A DNA stretch of 59,775 bases from Thermoflexus hugenholtzii JAD2. Its GTDB lineage: Bacteria; Chloroflexota; UBA11872; UBA12225. A program made the position numbers and the translations under genes. How positions within the stretch are numbered: the first letter of the stretch is position 1; each line of letters begins with the position of its first letter. The notes under the pieces were generated by a model. The model made no database searches and was not told the origin of the DNA. It was given only the letters and a program-made list of their open reading frames with translations. The DNA is taken from positions 1 through 59,775 of the forward strand of contig CAMBEO010000008.1 of assembly GCA_945865725.1 (NCBI GenBank). Reading direction: 5' to 3'. This document shows positions 1-12,874 of this stretch, in pieces.

Positions 1-197
1 ATCTTCCGAAGCGCCGAGTTCGGCTTCTTCGGGCTTGCAGTCTTTACCTGCACGCACACGCCCTTCTTGAACGGCGCCGGATTCGCCTTCGAAGTGCGGC
101 TCGTCTGCGCGTTGTACGTGAAGTGAAGGGCAGGCGCGCGCAACTTGCGCGCCGCGCGATTGCGCCCGTGCCTGATGAGCTGGTTGATCGTGGGCAC
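1..197 (-). CDS. rpsL: 30S ribosomal protein S12 (N-terminal part, runs off the window)
   Basis: The reverse strand encodes the first 65 residues of S12, a decoding-centre protein of the small ribosomal subunit. It begins [17 protein letters not shown] after a GTG start and reaches the diagnostic KPNSALRK motif just before the window edge; the C-terminal half lies outside. The GTG is supported by an upstream GAAGGAT Shine-Dalgarno sequence about 10 nt away. Relative to E. coli S12 there is an extra segment of roughly 14 residues (around residues 25-42, [16 protein letters not shown]). From memory, Chloroflexota and some other phyla carry such an insertion. The gene follows rpoC, as at the head of a str operon (rpsL-rpsG-fusA-tuf). 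Identity is near certain. Confidence 0.95.
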   Translation of the reverse strand, partial: MPTINQLIRHGRNRAARKLRAPALHFTYNAQTSRTSKANPAPFKKGVCVQVKTASPKKPNSALRK

Positions 198-296
198 GCT
201 ACGTTGATCCTTCGAGGCCTCGGCGCCGCTCCGTATGCGTACGGCGCCGGGTCAACCCTTGTCCCGCTCTGCCCTTGGCGAGCGACACGACAAAAC

Positions 297-326
297 AGTA
301 TAGCTGCGGCACGTCAGCGACCGCAA
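297..326 (-). promoter_or_regulatory. Candidate sigma-70-type promoter for rpsL
   Basis: Reading leftward, TTGCGG (321-326) and TATACT (297-302) are separated by 18 bp and lie about 100 nt upstream of the rpsL GTG. The TATACT -10 is a perfect-quality box of a type that recurs before other minus-strand genes here. It suggests the str operon is transcribed at least partly on its own rather than only by read-through from rpoC. Confidence 0.5.
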
Positions 327-336
327 TCGCCCGGAG

Positions 337-363
337 CGTGGACGGCCACTCGTGCCGTCCACG
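337..363 (-). terminator. Hairpin 3' of rpoC, terminator-like but without a U tract
   Basis: A perfect 10-bp stem (CGTGGACGGC / GCCGTCCACG) with a 7-nt loop lies 12 nt beyond the rpoC stop. No run of T follows it in the direction of transcription, so it could be an RNA-end stabiliser or a weak/Rho-assisted terminator rather than a classical intrinsic terminator. Confidence 0.4.
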
Positions 364-375
364 TCCGCCATTCGC

Positions 376-4575
<4,200 letters not shown>

Positions 4576-4611
4576 TAGGAGGTCTCCCTCGCCCCGTGGT
4601 GCAGGCGGGCG

Positions 4612-7600
4612 TCAGTCGCGGTCCTCGAGGCCCTCAAGGTTGATGCCAAGTGCAGGCAGGTCATCCATGCCGGATTCATCGACGAGACGGATCGGATCCT
4701 CGTTCTCGTTCAGGATGTCAACGTTCAGACCAAGGCTCTGAAGCTCTTTCACGAGGACCTTGAAGGACTCCGGGACGCCCGGCTCCATGATCGGCTCGCC
4801 CTTCACGATCGCCTCGTACGTCTTCACGCGTCCGACGATGTCGTCCGACTTGACGGTCAGGAGTTCCTGGAGGATGTGCGCGGCCCCGTACGCCTCGAGC
4901 GCCCAGACCTCCATCTCGCCAAAACGCTGACCGCCGAATTGCGCCTTCCCGCCGAGGGGCTGTTGCGTGATCAACGAGTACGGCCCGGTTGACCGTGCGT
5001 GGATCTTGTCCTCGACAAGGTGGGCGAGCTTCAGCATGTAGATGTAGCCGACGCACACGTCGTGCTCGAACTGGTCACCCGTCCGACCATCGAACAACTT
5101 TGCCTTGCCGGACGCGCTGTAGACGGACGGGCGATAGCCGTCCTCCCCCGGGGTGCCGGACCCCGTCACGGTGGCGGCGCGATCGAGGAGCTTGCTGATG
5201 TCGTCCTCGTTCACGCTGTCGAACACGGGCGTGGCCGCCTTGAACCCGAGTGCCGCGGCTGCCCATCCGAGATGCGTTTCCAGGATGGTGCCGATGTTCA
5301 TGCGGGACGGCGCACCGAGCGGACTGAGAATGATGTCGACGGGCGTACCGTCCTCCAGGTAGGGCATGTCCTCTACCGGCAGGATCCGCGCGATGACGCC
5401 CTTGTTGCCATGGCGACCGGCCATCTTGTCGCCCTCGGTGAGCTTGCGCTTCACCGCGACCGAGACGCGAACCATCTCGTGGACGCCCGCTGGCAGCTCA
5501 CCGGCACTCACGTCCTCGCGAGAAAACTTCTTGACGTCCACGACCTTGCCGTACTCGCCGGAAGGCACGCGCAAGGACGAGTCCTTGACCTCACGAGCCT
5601 TCTCGCCGAAGATCGCGCGCAGGAGGCGCTCTTCCGCGGTGAGTTCGGTCTCGCCCTTGGGCGAAATCTTCCCGACGAGGATGTCGCCGGCCCGAACCTC
5701 GGCACCAACGTAGATGATCCCGTTCTCGTCGAGGTTGCGAAGCGCCTCCTCACCAACGTTCGGGATATCCCGCGTGATCTCCTCCGGGCCAAGCTTCGTG
5801 TCCCGCGCCTCGATCTCGTACTTCTCGATGTGGATCGAGGTGAACTTGTCCTCCTGGATGAGCCGCTCGCTCAACAGGATCGCGTCCTCGAAGTTTCCGC
5901 CTTCCCAGAACATGAAGGCGCAGAGGACATTCTGGCCAAGCGCCAGCTCACCGCCCTCGGTTGACATGCTGTCCGCTAGGGGCTGTCCCTCCACGACCCG
6001 GTCGCCGCGCTCGACGATTGGCCGCTGGTTGATGCAGGTCCCTTGGTTGCTTCGGACAAACTTTCGCAACGGGTGTTGATGCGGGGTGCCGTCGTCCCCA
6101 AGGACGACCACCTCGGTCGCGGTCGCCCTCAGGACCTCGCCGTTCGCCTTGGAAAGGAGCACCTGCCCGGAGTCGTGCGCAACTTGGCGCTCGACACCCG
6201 TCGCGACGTACGGCGCCTCAGGCTGGAGCAGGGGCACCGCCTGTCGCTGCATGTTCGCGCCCATGAGGGCGCGGTTCGCGTCATCGTGCTCCAGGAACGG
6301 GATCAACGCCGCAGCCACCGACACGATTTGCTTCGGCGAAACATCGAGGAGGTCGACCCGGTCGACGGGAGACGACTGGAACTCGCCGTCGTAGCGCACC
6401 GACACGCGGCTCTCGCTCAAGTTTCCGTACTCATCGAGGACGGTGTTGGCCTGTGCGATGTGGAATGCCTCTTCCTCGTCCGCCGGAAGGTACTTCGGCG
6501 GCTCGACACGGTCGACGAATGGACGCACGGTCAGTTCAAAGTCCCCATCCGCACGCGCGATGGCGACGAGGGCACTGGAAAGCTCTGCATCAACCAAGAC
6601 CGAATCGCCGGCCGCGAGGTTTAGCACGACCGCGAGCGCATTGCTCGCGGCACGCTCCTGGACCGGGCCGGGAAGGCGTCGGCGCGTGTCGGTCGTGAGT
6701 ACCCGTCCGACAAGCGACTCCGGGTCCGTCTCGCCGGACACTTGAACGGACCGGCGGACCGCCCGATAAGGGGTCTCGATGAATCCGTAGTCGTTGATGC
6801 GGCCGTACGTCGCCAACGCCCCGATCAGGCCGATGTTCGGACCTTCCGGCGTCTCGACCGGGCAGATCCGGCCGTAATGGGACTCGTGCACGTCGCGCAC
6901 GTCGAAGCCGGCACGATCCCGAGAAAGGCCGCCGGGGCCGAGGGCCGACAGGCGACGCTTGTGCGTCAGCTCAGAGAGCGGGTTCGTCTGGTCCATGAAC
7001 TGGCTGAGCTGGGAACCACCGAAGAACTCTTTCATCGCCGCGCCAACCGGACGCGTGTTGACGAGTTGGGTCGGGGTCGCCGACTCGGGGTCCTGGACCG
7101 TCATCCGTTCCTTGATGACGCGCTCCATGCGCAGCAGGCCGATCCGGAACTGGTTCTGGATCAATTCGCCCACGGCCCGGATCCGTCGGTTGCCGAGGTG
7201 GTCGATCTCGTCGCTCTTCCCCTGGCCGCGATTGAGTCGAATCAACTCGCGGACGAGCGCAACCATGTCATCGACGCCGAGCGTCCGATCCGTGCGTCCG
7301 AACGTCTTCAAGCGCTTGTTGAGCTTGTAGCGACCGACCCGCCCGAGGTCGTAGCGCCTCGCGTTGAAGAACAGCCCGTGCACCGTCGTCTCGGCGTTCG
7401 CCGGGGTTGCCGGGTCGCCAGGACGAAGTCGCCGGTAAATCTCGATCAGCGCCTCGGTATAGGTACGCGCCGGGTCGCGACGCGTCTGCATCCCGATCGT
7501 GGCCTCGATGTAGCGATGCGTCGGATCAGTATCGACGTCCTCGAACATCTTGATCAGCGAGTCATCGTCCGCAAGGTCGCGGGAGAGCGAGCGCAGCAAG

Positions 7601-8202
7601 GTAGTGACCGGGATCTTGCGCTTCCGGTCGATCTTGACCGTCAGCATGTCCTTGTTGCTGGTCTCGAACTCGAGCCACGCACCACGGTTCGGGATGAGCT
7701 TGGCAGTGAACAGGCGACGCCCGGTCACCGGATCGTCGTCGGACTGGAAGTACACGCCCGGGGACCGGACGAGCTGGCTGACGACGACCCGTTCCGCACC
7801 ATTGATGATGAACGTGCCGTGCTCGGTCATCATGGGGTAGTCCCCCATGAAGATCACCGACTCCTTGATCTCGCCAGTGTTCTTGTTCCTGAGCTCCGCC
7901 GTGCATTGCAAGGCGCGGCTAAAGGTCAGATCGCGCTCCCGGCACGTGTCCTCGTCATATTTCGGGTCACCAAACGGGTTGTCGCCGACCGAAAGCCGCA
8001 ACTCGAGGTTCTTGCCCGTGAAGTCCGTGATCGGCGAAATCTCGTCGAAGAGTTCCTTCAAGCCGTCCCGCTTGAACCATTCGAAGGAGTGCCGCTGGAT
8101 CTCCAGCAAGTTGGGCATGTCGAGCAAGTCGTCGGCACGTCCGAAATGAACGCGGCCAGGGGCGCCCCCACCGGCGCCTAGAAGTCGCTCTACTGCAACC
8201 AT
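4612..8202 (-). CDS. rpoB: DNA-directed RNA polymerase subunit beta
   Basis: The 1196-residue beta subunit forms the other half of the RNA polymerase active cleft and the rifampicin pocket. Landmarks include the N-terminal [12 protein letters not shown] segment, the rifampicin-region run [20 protein letters not shown], the GRHGNKGV motif with its catalytic lysine, and the C-terminal [19 protein letters not shown] beta'-clamp contact. Rifampicin-site residues (SQFMDQ...HKRRLSALG) look wild type. The ATG start has a modest GGAG box. It lies downstream of rplL across a 283-bp gap that holds two strong inverted repeats, and directly upstream of rpoC. Confidence 0.99.
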   Translation of the reverse strand: MVAVERLLGAGGGAPGRVHFGRADDLLDMPNLLEIQRHSFEWFKRDGLKELFDEISPITDFTGKNLELRLSVGDNPFGDPKYDEDTCRERDLTFSRALQCTAELRNKNTGEIKESVIFMGDYPMMTEHGTFIINGAERVVVSQLVRSPGVYFQSDDDPVTGRRLFTAKLIPNRGAWLEFETSNKDMLTVKIDRKRKIPVTTLLRSLSRDLADDDSLIKMFEDVDTDPTHRYIEATIGMQTRRDPARTYTEALIEIYRRLRPGDPATPANAETTVHGLFFNARRYDLGRVGRYKLNKRLKTFGRTDRTLGVDDMVALVRELIRLNRGQGKSDEIDHLGNRRIRAVGELIQNQFRIGLLRMERVIKERMTVQDPESATPTQLVNTRPVGAAMKEFFGGSQLSQFMDQTNPLSELTHKRRLSALGPGGLSRDRAGFDVRDVHESHYGRICPVETPEGPNIGLIGALATYGRINDYGFIETPYRAVRRSVQVSGETDPESLVGRVLTTDTRRRLPGPVQERAASNALAVVLNLAAGDSVLVDAELSSALVAIARADGDFELTVRPFVDRVEPPKYLPADEEEAFHIAQANTVLDEYGNLSESRVSVRYDGEFQSSPVDRVDLLDVSPKQIVSVAAALIPFLEHDDANRALMGANMQRQAVPLLQPEAPYVATGVERQVAHDSGQVLLSKANGEVLRATATEVVVLGDDGTPHQHPLRKFVRSNQGTCINQRPIVERGDRVVEGQPLADSMSTEGGELALGQNVLCAFMFWEGGNFEDAILLSERLIQEDKFTSIHIEKYEIEARDTKLGPEEITRDIPNVGEEALRNLDENGIIYVGAEVRAGDILVGKISPKGETELTAEERLLRAIFGEKAREVKDSSLRVPSGEYGKVVDVKKFSREDVSAGELPAGVHEMVRVSVAVKRKLTEGDKMAGRHGNKGVIARILPVEDMPYLEDGTPVDIILSPLGAPSRMNIGTILETHLGWAAAALGFKAATPVFDSVNEDDISKLLDRAATVTGSGTPGEDGYRPSVYSASGKAKLFDGRTGDQFEHDVCVGYIYMLKLAHLVEDKIHARSTGPYSLITQQPLGGKAQFGGQRFGEMEVWALEAYGAAHILQELLTVKSDDIVGRVKTYEAIVKGEPIMEPGVPESFKVLVKELQSLGLNVDILNENEDPIRLVDESGMDDLPALGINLEGLEDRD

Positions 8203-8224
8203 TCCGCAGACTCCCGAAGGTGCG

Positions 8225-8246
8225 CGACCCTGATCGATCAGGGTCG
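8225..8246. promoter_or_regulatory. 22-nt perfect palindrome in the rpoB 5' leader
   Basis: CGACCCTGATC followed immediately by its exact reverse complement lies 22 nt upstream of the rpoB start codon. A loopless palindrome like this is more typical of a protein-binding operator than of an RNA hairpin, though it could also fold in the rplL-rpoB transcript. No known operator was recognised. Confidence 0.4.
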
Positions 8247-8371
8247 CCGCGACGACACGCCGCCGTGGCCGCCGCGCATCATGGCCGAGGAAACGCGGCT
8301 AAGGGCAGACCGCAACGGCACTTCGGCCGCGCAATCGCGAGCCGCGCCGTCAGCGATTGCCGGAAGCGCGT

Positions 8372-8420
8372 AATGCCTCCGGGCACGGCCAGTGCACGCA
8401 CTGACCCGCCCGGAGGCATT
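8372..8420 (-). promoter_or_regulatory. Long hairpin between rplL and rpoB (candidate attenuator or RNase III site)
   Basis: A perfect 13-bp outer stem (AATGCCTCCGGGC / GCCCGGAGGCATT) encloses a further inner stem (CAGTGC / GCACTG), giving one long rod. It lies about 65 nt past the rplL stop and 170 nt before rpoB. In E. coli the same intergenic position carries an attenuator and an RNase III processing site that set the ribosomal protein to polymerase ratio. No U tract follows, which favours partial termination or processing over full termination. Confidence 0.6.
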
Positions 8421-8485
8421 TCCGTCAACCGTCCAAAGCATAGCAGCCTTGGACACTCCCGTTGCCGCACGGGAGAACGAACCGG

Positions 8486-8866
8486 TTACTTGATTTCGAC
8501 CGTCGCGCCGACGCCGTCGAGCTTCGCCTTGAGGGCCGCCGCGTCCTCCTTGGACACGCCTTCCTTGACCGACTTCGGCGCGCCATCGACCAGGTCCTTC
8601 GCCTCCTTGAGGCCAAGACCCGTGATCTCGCGTACGACCTTGATCACCGGGATCTTGTTCGCACCCGCCGCGAGGAGGACGACGTTGAACTCCGTCTGCT
8701 CCTCGACCACCGCCGCCGCCGCCGCCGGCGCCGCCGCGGCCGGCGCGGCCGCGACTGCCGCCGACACGCCCCAAGCCTCCTGAAGCGCCTTGCTCAGCTC
8801 GGCCAGCTCCAGCACGTTGAACTGGTTGAGCTGCTCGATGATCCCCTGGACCTTCTCGCTGGACAT
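8486..8866 (-). CDS. rplL: 50S ribosomal protein L7/L12
   Basis: The 126-residue stalk protein of the large ribosomal subunit recruits translation factors. It has the N-terminal dimerisation helices (residues 1-30, [13 protein letters not shown]), an Ala/Pro-rich hinge (about 35-52) and the C-terminal factor-binding domain with [23 protein letters not shown]. The start chosen is the ATG of MSSEKV because an AAAGGGAAA ribosome binding site precedes it directly; six further in-frame residues upstream lack that support. It follows rplJ by 30 nt, and L10 and L7/L12 form the stalk complex together. Confidence 0.97.
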   Translation of the reverse strand: MSSEKVQGIIEQLNQFNVLELAELSKALQEAWGVSAAVAAAPAAAAPAAAAAVVEEQTEFNVVLLAAGANKIPVIKVVREITGLGLKEAKDLVDGAPKSVKEGVSKEDAAALKAKLDGVGATVEIK

Positions 8867-8896
8867 TCTAGTTTCCCTTTCCAAAAGAAGCGGCTG

Positions 8897-9421
8897 CTAG
8901 GCCGCGCTCGCCTCTGCCTGTTCGACCTTCGCTTCGATCGTCGCGACAAACGTCTGGAGGACGGCATTCAGGACACCGACCACGCTGCTCAGGGGAGCAC
9001 TAATCGTGCCGACCACCTGTGCGCGCAGCTGATCAACCGGGGGCAGGCTCGCGATCGTGCTTACTGCTTCCGCGCCGATCGGCTTTCCGTCGAGTAGCGC
9101 GCCACGGACCCGAAGGATCCGCGACGTCCGCGCGAAGTCGTTCAACACCTTTGCAGGTTCAACGATGCCGCTGAAGCAGAAGGCAACCGCTGTCGGCCCC
9201 TTGAAGAGGTCGCCCCCGTCAAAACCGCGCGCGTTGGTCGCACGGGTGAGCAAGGTGTTCTTGGCGACCACCAGCTCGGCCTGGTGCTCGCCGAGCTGGC
9301 GCCGTAGCGTGCGAAGGTCTTTCACCTTCAAGCCGCGATAGTCGGTAACGATCGCAAGTTGAGCGCGCCCCAACCTTTCGGTGAGGTTCGCGACTTGCGT
9401 CTCCTTTTGTGGCGTGGGCAT
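8897..9421 (-). CDS. rplJ: 50S ribosomal protein L10
   Basis: The 174-residue L10 anchors the L7/L12 stalk to 23S rRNA. The conserved N-terminal pattern (residues 20-45, AIVTDYRGLKVKDLRTLRRQL) and the KNTLLTRA motif are present, and the C-terminal helix (VLQTFVATIEAKVEQ) is the L7/L12 dimer-binding region. The ATG of MPTPQK is preceded by AAGGAGG at good spacing. An open frame continues further upstream, but it runs through the structured leader and is not coding. The gene is the likely target of L10-mediated autoregulation through that leader. Confidence 0.97.
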   Translation of the reverse strand: MPTPQKETQVANLTERLGRAQLAIVTDYRGLKVKDLRTLRRQLGEHQAELVVAKNTLLTRATNARGFDGGDLFKGPTAVAFCFSGIVEPAKVLNDFARTSRILRVRGALLDGKPIGAEAVSTIASLPPVDQLRAQVVGTISAPLSSVVGVLNAVLQTFVATIEAKVEQAEASAA

Positions 9422-9731
9422 TCCGCCCTCCTTGCGCGTCTCGTGTTCGTCGTCACGCGCCGCGACGAGTGTGGACGCCGCACTTCCCCGGGGGCACCGG
9501 TACGCACCCCCGGAAATGACGACGCACCCCTGCGTACTCGGTCGCAGAGGTGCGTATGAAGCCCGCGCCGTGCTCAGGACCACATCGTGGCCACGACGCA
9601 CGTCGCGTTGCCCCAAGCCTCGGCCGGCAGCGCGATACTCGCGCTTTTCGCCCGCGCACTGCGGGACCGGCGGTCTGCGACCGGGTATCAGGTCTGTTCG
9701 GTTCAGCAAAGTATAGCGTTCGCGTTGGCGC
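9422..9731 (-). ncRNA. Structured 5' leader of rplJ (probable L10 autoregulatory leader)
   Basis: The 310-nt gap between rplA and rplJ contains no gene but two strong stem-loops in the transcript. One has a 12-bp stem with an 8-nt loop (9523-9554), the other a CCGGGGG/CCCCCGG stem (9488-9513). A -10-like TATACT (9710-9715) near the rplA stop could start a dedicated rplJL transcript with a leader of about 280 nt. In many bacteria the L10-(L7/L12) complex binds this leader and represses translation. I infer that function from position and structure; the kink-turn consensus was not verified. Confidence 0.55.
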
Positions 9732-10439
9732 CTACGAGCCCGCCAAGGCCTGCGCCCCAGCGACGTCGATTCGAACCCCAGGTCCCATCGTCGTCGCGAC
9801 GGTCATCGTCCGAACGTACGTCCCCTTGGCTCCCGACGGTTTCGCCGCGATAACTGCACCGACGAACGCCTTGAGGTTGTCGCGAAGCGCCGCGTCCGAG
9901 AAACTCACCTTGCCGATCGGCACGTGAAGCAACCCCTGACGGTCGGCGCGGAACTCCACGCGACCTGCCTTGATCTCGCGCAGAACCCGGGTGATGTCCG
10001 GCGACACGGTGCCGGTCCTCGCGTTCGGCATCAGACCGCGCGGTCCCAGGATCCGCCCGAGGCGCCCGACGACGCTCATCATGTCCGGCGTCGCCACCGC
10101 GACATCGAAGTCGATCGTCCCGCCTTCGATTTCCTTCGCGAGATCCTCGGCACCGACCTTGTCAGCGCCGGCCGCCAGTGCCTCAGCGGCCTTGTCGCCT
10201 TGCGCAAACACCGCCACACGCACGGTTCGTCCGGTACCCGCCGGCAGGACGACCGTGCTCCGCACTTGCTGGTCCGCGTGACGGACGTCGATGCCCAGGC
10301 GCACATGCACTTCGACGGTGGCGTCGAACTTCACGTACGAAGTGCTCTTCGCGACCGTGATCGCCTCCTCCGGCGTGTAGAGGCGCGAGCGATCAACCCG
10401 TGAGAGAGCCTCGATATGCTTCCGGCCTTGCTTGGCCAT
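9732..10439 (-). CDS. rplA: 50S ribosomal protein L1
   Basis: The 235-residue L1 protein forms the mobile L1 stalk that escorts deacylated tRNA from the E site. Conserved stretches include the N-terminal YTPEEAITVAKS, the VRHADQQVR RNA-contact region, the LGRILGPRGLMPN signature (residues about 127-139) and the C-terminal IGKVSFSDAALRDNL. Length matches the usual 225-235 aa. The ATG has an AGGAGGA ribosome binding site 7 nt upstream. It is 74 nt downstream of rplK, in the usual rplK-rplA order. Confidence 0.98.
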   Translation of the reverse strand: MAKQGRKHIEALSRVDRSRLYTPEEAITVAKSTSYVKFDATVEVHVRLGIDVRHADQQVRSTVVLPAGTGRTVRVAVFAQGDKAAEALAAGADKVGAEDLAKEIEGGTIDFDVAVATPDMMSVVGRLGRILGPRGLMPNARTGTVSPDITRVLREIKAGRVEFRADRQGLLHVPIGKVSFSDAALRDNLKAFVGAVIAAKPSGAKGTYVRTMTVATTMGPGVRIDVAGAQALAGS

Positions 10440-10513
10440 TGGTGTTCCTCCTGCAGTCCTATCGCACCCAGTCGGGCGCTCCTGCGTTTCCGGCGCCCGA
10501 TCCGGGCGCGCGC

Positions 10514-10939
10514 CTAGTCCTCGACCGAAAGGCCCATGCTCCGCGCCGTGCCCTCAATCATGCGCATTGCCGCTTCCAGGTCATTCGCGTTCAGGTCGAC
10601 CATCTTGGTCCGGGCGATCTCCCGGACCTTCTCGCGAGTCACCACGCCGACGCGCGTCGTCGCAGGGTTCGCTGCGCCCTTCTCGACCCCGGCCGCCCTC
10701 TTCAGAAGGTCAGCGGCCGGCGGGGTCTTGAGGATGAACGTGAAGGTCCGGTCCTCATAGACCGTGATCTCCGCCGGGATCACCAGCCCTGCTTGCGATG
10801 CCGTGCGCTCATTGAACTCCTTTACGAAGCCCATGATGTTGATGCCGTGCTGCCCGAGGGCGGGGCCGATCGGCGGCGCGGGCGTCGCCTTTCCGGCTGG
10901 CGCCTGGACCTTCACGATTGCGCGGATCTTCTTGGCCAT
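10514..10939 (-). CDS. rplK: 50S ribosomal protein L11
   Basis: This 141-residue protein of the GTPase-associated centre binds the thiostrepton region of 23S rRNA. The N-terminal domain shows [26 protein letters not shown] (residues about 14-39 in the family pattern, with the Pro-rich switch), and the C-terminal rRNA-binding domain ends [26 protein letters not shown]. The start has a TGAGGA box. It sits between nusG and rplA as in most bacteria. Confidence 0.98.
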   Translation of the reverse strand: MAKKIRAIVKVQAPAGKATPAPPIGPALGQHGINIMGFVKEFNERTASQAGLVIPAEITVYEDRTFTFILKTPPAADLLKRAAGVEKGAANPATTRVGVVTREKVREIARTKMVDLNANDLEAAMRMIEGTARSMGLSVED

Positions 10940-11017
10940 GCGAATGTCCTCACGTGCGGGCCGCTCCGACGCGGCCCCGCTGCGCTCGCGTCGCTCGCGA
11001 CGCGTCGATGCGCGCTA

Positions 11018-11596
11018 CTACTGCTTCTCCACCTGGAGGTAATCGAGCTCGACCGGCGTCTCGCGCCCGAACATCGACACGAGGACCCGGAGCTTCGTCT
11101 TCTCGGGGTTCACGTCAACGACCAATCCAAGATGCTCGTTGAATGGCCCATCGACGATCTTCACCCGGTCCCCCTTGTCAAAGGTGATCCGGACCTGCGG
11201 CTTCTCCTCCACCATCTTGCGGAGGATTGCTTCGACCTCGGAGTCTTCGAGCGGGGTCGCGTCGTTACTTGACTTGCCCACGAAGCTCGTCACGCCCTGG
11301 GTCCGCCGAACGACCTCCCACGTCTGGGGGTCGATCAACATCTCCACCAAGACGTAGCCAGGGAAGACTTTCTTCTGGACGGTTCGGCGCACACCGTTCT
11401 TGACCTCGACCTCTTCTTCGGTCGGGACCACGACTCGGAATACCCGGTCGACGACGTCCATCGACTGGATGCGCTGCTCGAGGTATTGCTTGACCTTGTT
11501 CTCGTAGCCAGCGTACGTGTGGATCACATACCACTTCGTGCCGTCTGGGCGCGCTTCGGTCGACTCGGCGACGTTCGTATCGGTCTCGGCAACCAC
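11018..11596 (-). CDS. nusG: Transcription termination/antitermination factor NusG
   Basis: The 192-residue NusG couples RNA polymerase to the ribosome or Rho. The NGN domain begins TKWYVIHTYAGYENKVKQYLEQR, and a C-terminal KOW domain (FDKGDRVKIVDGPFNEHLGLVVDV, about residues 137-160) is intact. I chose the GTG start because AAGGAA lies 5 nt upstream and the longer in-frame extension is low-complexity and unlike the family. The N-terminal tail is short and acidic. The gene follows secE by about 60 nt. Confidence 0.95.
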   Translation of the reverse strand: MVAETDTNVAESTEARPDGTKWYVIHTYAGYENKVKQYLEQRIQSMDVVDRVFRVVVPTEEEVEVKNGVRRTVQKKVFPGYVLVEMLIDPQTWEVVRRTQGVTSFVGKSSNDATPLEDSEVEAILRKMVEEKPQVRITFDKGDRVKIVDGPFNEHLGLVVDVNPEKTKLRVLVSMFGRETPVELDYLQVEKQ

Positions 11597-11655
11597 GTGC
11601 GTTCCTTGCGGGTCCCATCGCGCCACGCCTCGTCGGCATGGTGCGCGCGACCCAT

Positions 11656-12003
11656 CTAGCTCAGGAAGAGCCCGAACAACTTTTCGAAGACGTAATCGAG
11701 CGCCCCGAGCGCAAGCCCGGTCGCGAGCGACACGCCGATGACAAGGACGGTCAGGTTCGTGGCTTGCTCGCGCGATGGCCACGTCACCTTGCGCAATTCC
11801 GCGAAGGCATCCCGGAAGAAGTCGATATTCAATCGCTCCGTCAGCAATCGAACACGCCCGGGTCGCGTTGGCGAAGCGGCTGCCGTCGCCTGGCGAATCG
11901 CCTTCGACGACGTGACCGATGTGACGACCCGAGCCGGGTCGGCGTCGGTCGTCGAGGCGCGGCCGGCCGGCCCGCCGCGCATGGTGCGTCCACGCATCGC
12001 CAT
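11656..12003 (-). CDS. secE: Protein translocase subunit SecE
   Basis: This 115-residue protein is the single-spanning SecE type. The conserved amphipathic cytoplasmic helix FFRDAFAELRKVTWPSREQA precedes one transmembrane segment (about residues 82-103, LTVLVIGVSLATGLALGALDYVF). SecE clamps SecY in the plasma-membrane protein-conducting channel. The N-terminal 50 residues are a charged, Gly/Ala/Thr-rich extension longer than the minimal SecE; the exact start is uncertain among three in-frame ATGs, and the first has a GGAG box. The rpmG-secE-nusG order is canonical. Confidence 0.93.
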   Translation of the reverse strand: MAMRGRTMRGGPAGRASTTDADPARVVTSVTSSKAIRQATAAASPTRPGRVRLLTERLNIDFFRDAFAELRKVTWPSREQATNLTVLVIGVSLATGLALGALDYVFEKLFGLFLS

Positions 12004-12022
12004 GATCGACGCTCCGACGCCC

Positions 12023-12202
12023 CTATCCCTGACCAGAAATCTTGGTTTCGCGGTGCTCGTGATGCGCCCGGCACCGCGGGCAGAACTTCCGAAGCGTCAT
12101 CCGCTCCGGGTTGTTGCGCTTGTTCTTGGTCGTCGTGTAGTTCGGCGACTTGCACGCCGTGCACTCGAGTCGGAAGGCAATCCGGTCTTCCCGCTTCGCC
12201 AC
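12023..12202 (-). CDS. rpmG: 50S ribosomal protein L33
   Basis: A 59-codon frame starting GTG GCG AAG encodes L33, a small zinc-ribbon protein near the ribosomal E site. The two CxxC pairs (Cys14/17 and Cys41/44) show the zinc-binding form, and [15 protein letters not shown] is the family core. An AGAGGA ribosome binding site lies 9 nt upstream. The stop is 19 nt before the secE start, so these genes form one operon with nusG and rplKAJL. It is easily missed because it is short and starts with GTG. Confidence 0.95.
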   Translation of the reverse strand: MAKREDRIAFRLECTACKSPNYTTTKNKRNNPERMTLRKFCPRCRAHHEHRETKISGQG

Positions 12203-12596
12203 GTCTTCAGTCCTCTCTTCGGCGCGTCACGGGGGGCCAGGGTGCCTCCTGAACGACCGCCGCCCACGCCAAGGCGCAGGCGGCACGTTCCGCCAACGTC
12301 CAATGGTACACGGGTCTACCCTCCGGGCGCCGTTTTCTGGCACCTCGGGGCGGTGACCCGCCTGCCGCCTTCGACCGGACCACGCCGTGCCCTTCGAGTA
12401 CGGCACCCGCCGAGCCGTCGTTCTCGGCACGACCGACCCGCGCTCCTACACACACCCCCGCGCGTTACGTCGATCCCCACGCGATGTGTCCGCCGCATGG
12501 CGTCGGCAGCGCCTTGGAACGCCAGTGCACCGTGCGATCTGGAATGACGTGTTCGGGACGGCGGCAGGCGCGATCAAGCGCCCGGCCAGAGAACGG
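12203..12596. other. 394-bp gap between tRNA-Thr(GGU) and rpmG with no recognised gene
   Basis: The stretch has many stop codons on the minus strand and no convincing start/ribosome binding site/coding pattern on either strand. Apart from the AGAGGA ribosome binding site of rpmG at its left end, I see no strong promoter or riboswitch. It is probably untranslated leader or spacer of the tRNA-rpmG transcript. Confidence 0.5.
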
Positions 12597-12669
12597 AGCC
12601 CACATCCGGGATCGAACCGGAGACCTCAGTCTTACCAAGACTGTGCTCTACCATCTGAGCTATGTGGGC
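12597..12669 (-). tRNA. tRNA-Thr (anticodon GGU)
   Basis: The minus strand folds into a full cloverleaf: acceptor GCCCACA/TGTGGGC, D-arm AGCTCAGATGGTAGAGC, anticodon loop TTGGTAA (GGT) on a CAGTC/GACTG stem, and T-arm with GGTTCGATCC. The discriminator base is U and CCA is not encoded. It is the second of two threonine tRNAs before rpmG. Confidence 0.95.
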
Positions 12670-12763
12670 GCGAGACCAAGGCACCGGAAGCGACCTCCGG
12701 TCGCACGTCCTGCGGATGACAGTCGCATCCGGCAAGAAGTAGGCGACCCGCGAGGGGGGCCGG

Positions 12764-12835
12764 AGCCGGTGAAGGGACTTGAACCCATAACCGGCGGTTT
12801 ACAAAACCGCTGCTCTACCGTTGAGCTACACCGGC
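12764..12835 (-). tRNA. tRNA-Thr (anticodon UGU)
   Basis: The cloverleaf reads acceptor GCCGGTG/CACCGGC, anticodon loop TTTGTAA (TGT) on a GCGGT/ACCGC stem, and T-loop GGTTCAAGTCC. It is the first gene downstream of the promoter at 12845-12874 and is followed 94 nt later by tRNA-Thr(GGU). Confidence 0.95.
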
Positions 12836-12844
12836 AGCACGACG

Positions 12845-12874
12845 AGTATAGGCGCCCGCCCTCGGGACGGTCAA
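12845..12874 (-). promoter_or_regulatory. Strong promoter of the tRNA-Thr/rpmG-secE-nusG operon
   Basis: TTGACC (12869-12874) and TATACT (12845-12850) are separated by 18 bp, and the -10 ends 9 nt before the tRNA-Thr(UGU) 5' end. This is the best consensus promoter in the window. It probably drives the tRNAs and the downstream ribosomal/transcription cluster. Confidence 0.75.

Noticed and set aside
337-363. Classical intrinsic terminator after rpoC
   Set aside because: The stem is perfect but no U tract follows, so only a terminator-like hairpin is reported.
4999-8181. Plus-strand frames antisense to rpoB, up to 479 aa
   Set aside because: Same mirror-frame artefact; no ribosome binding sites and no family resemblance.
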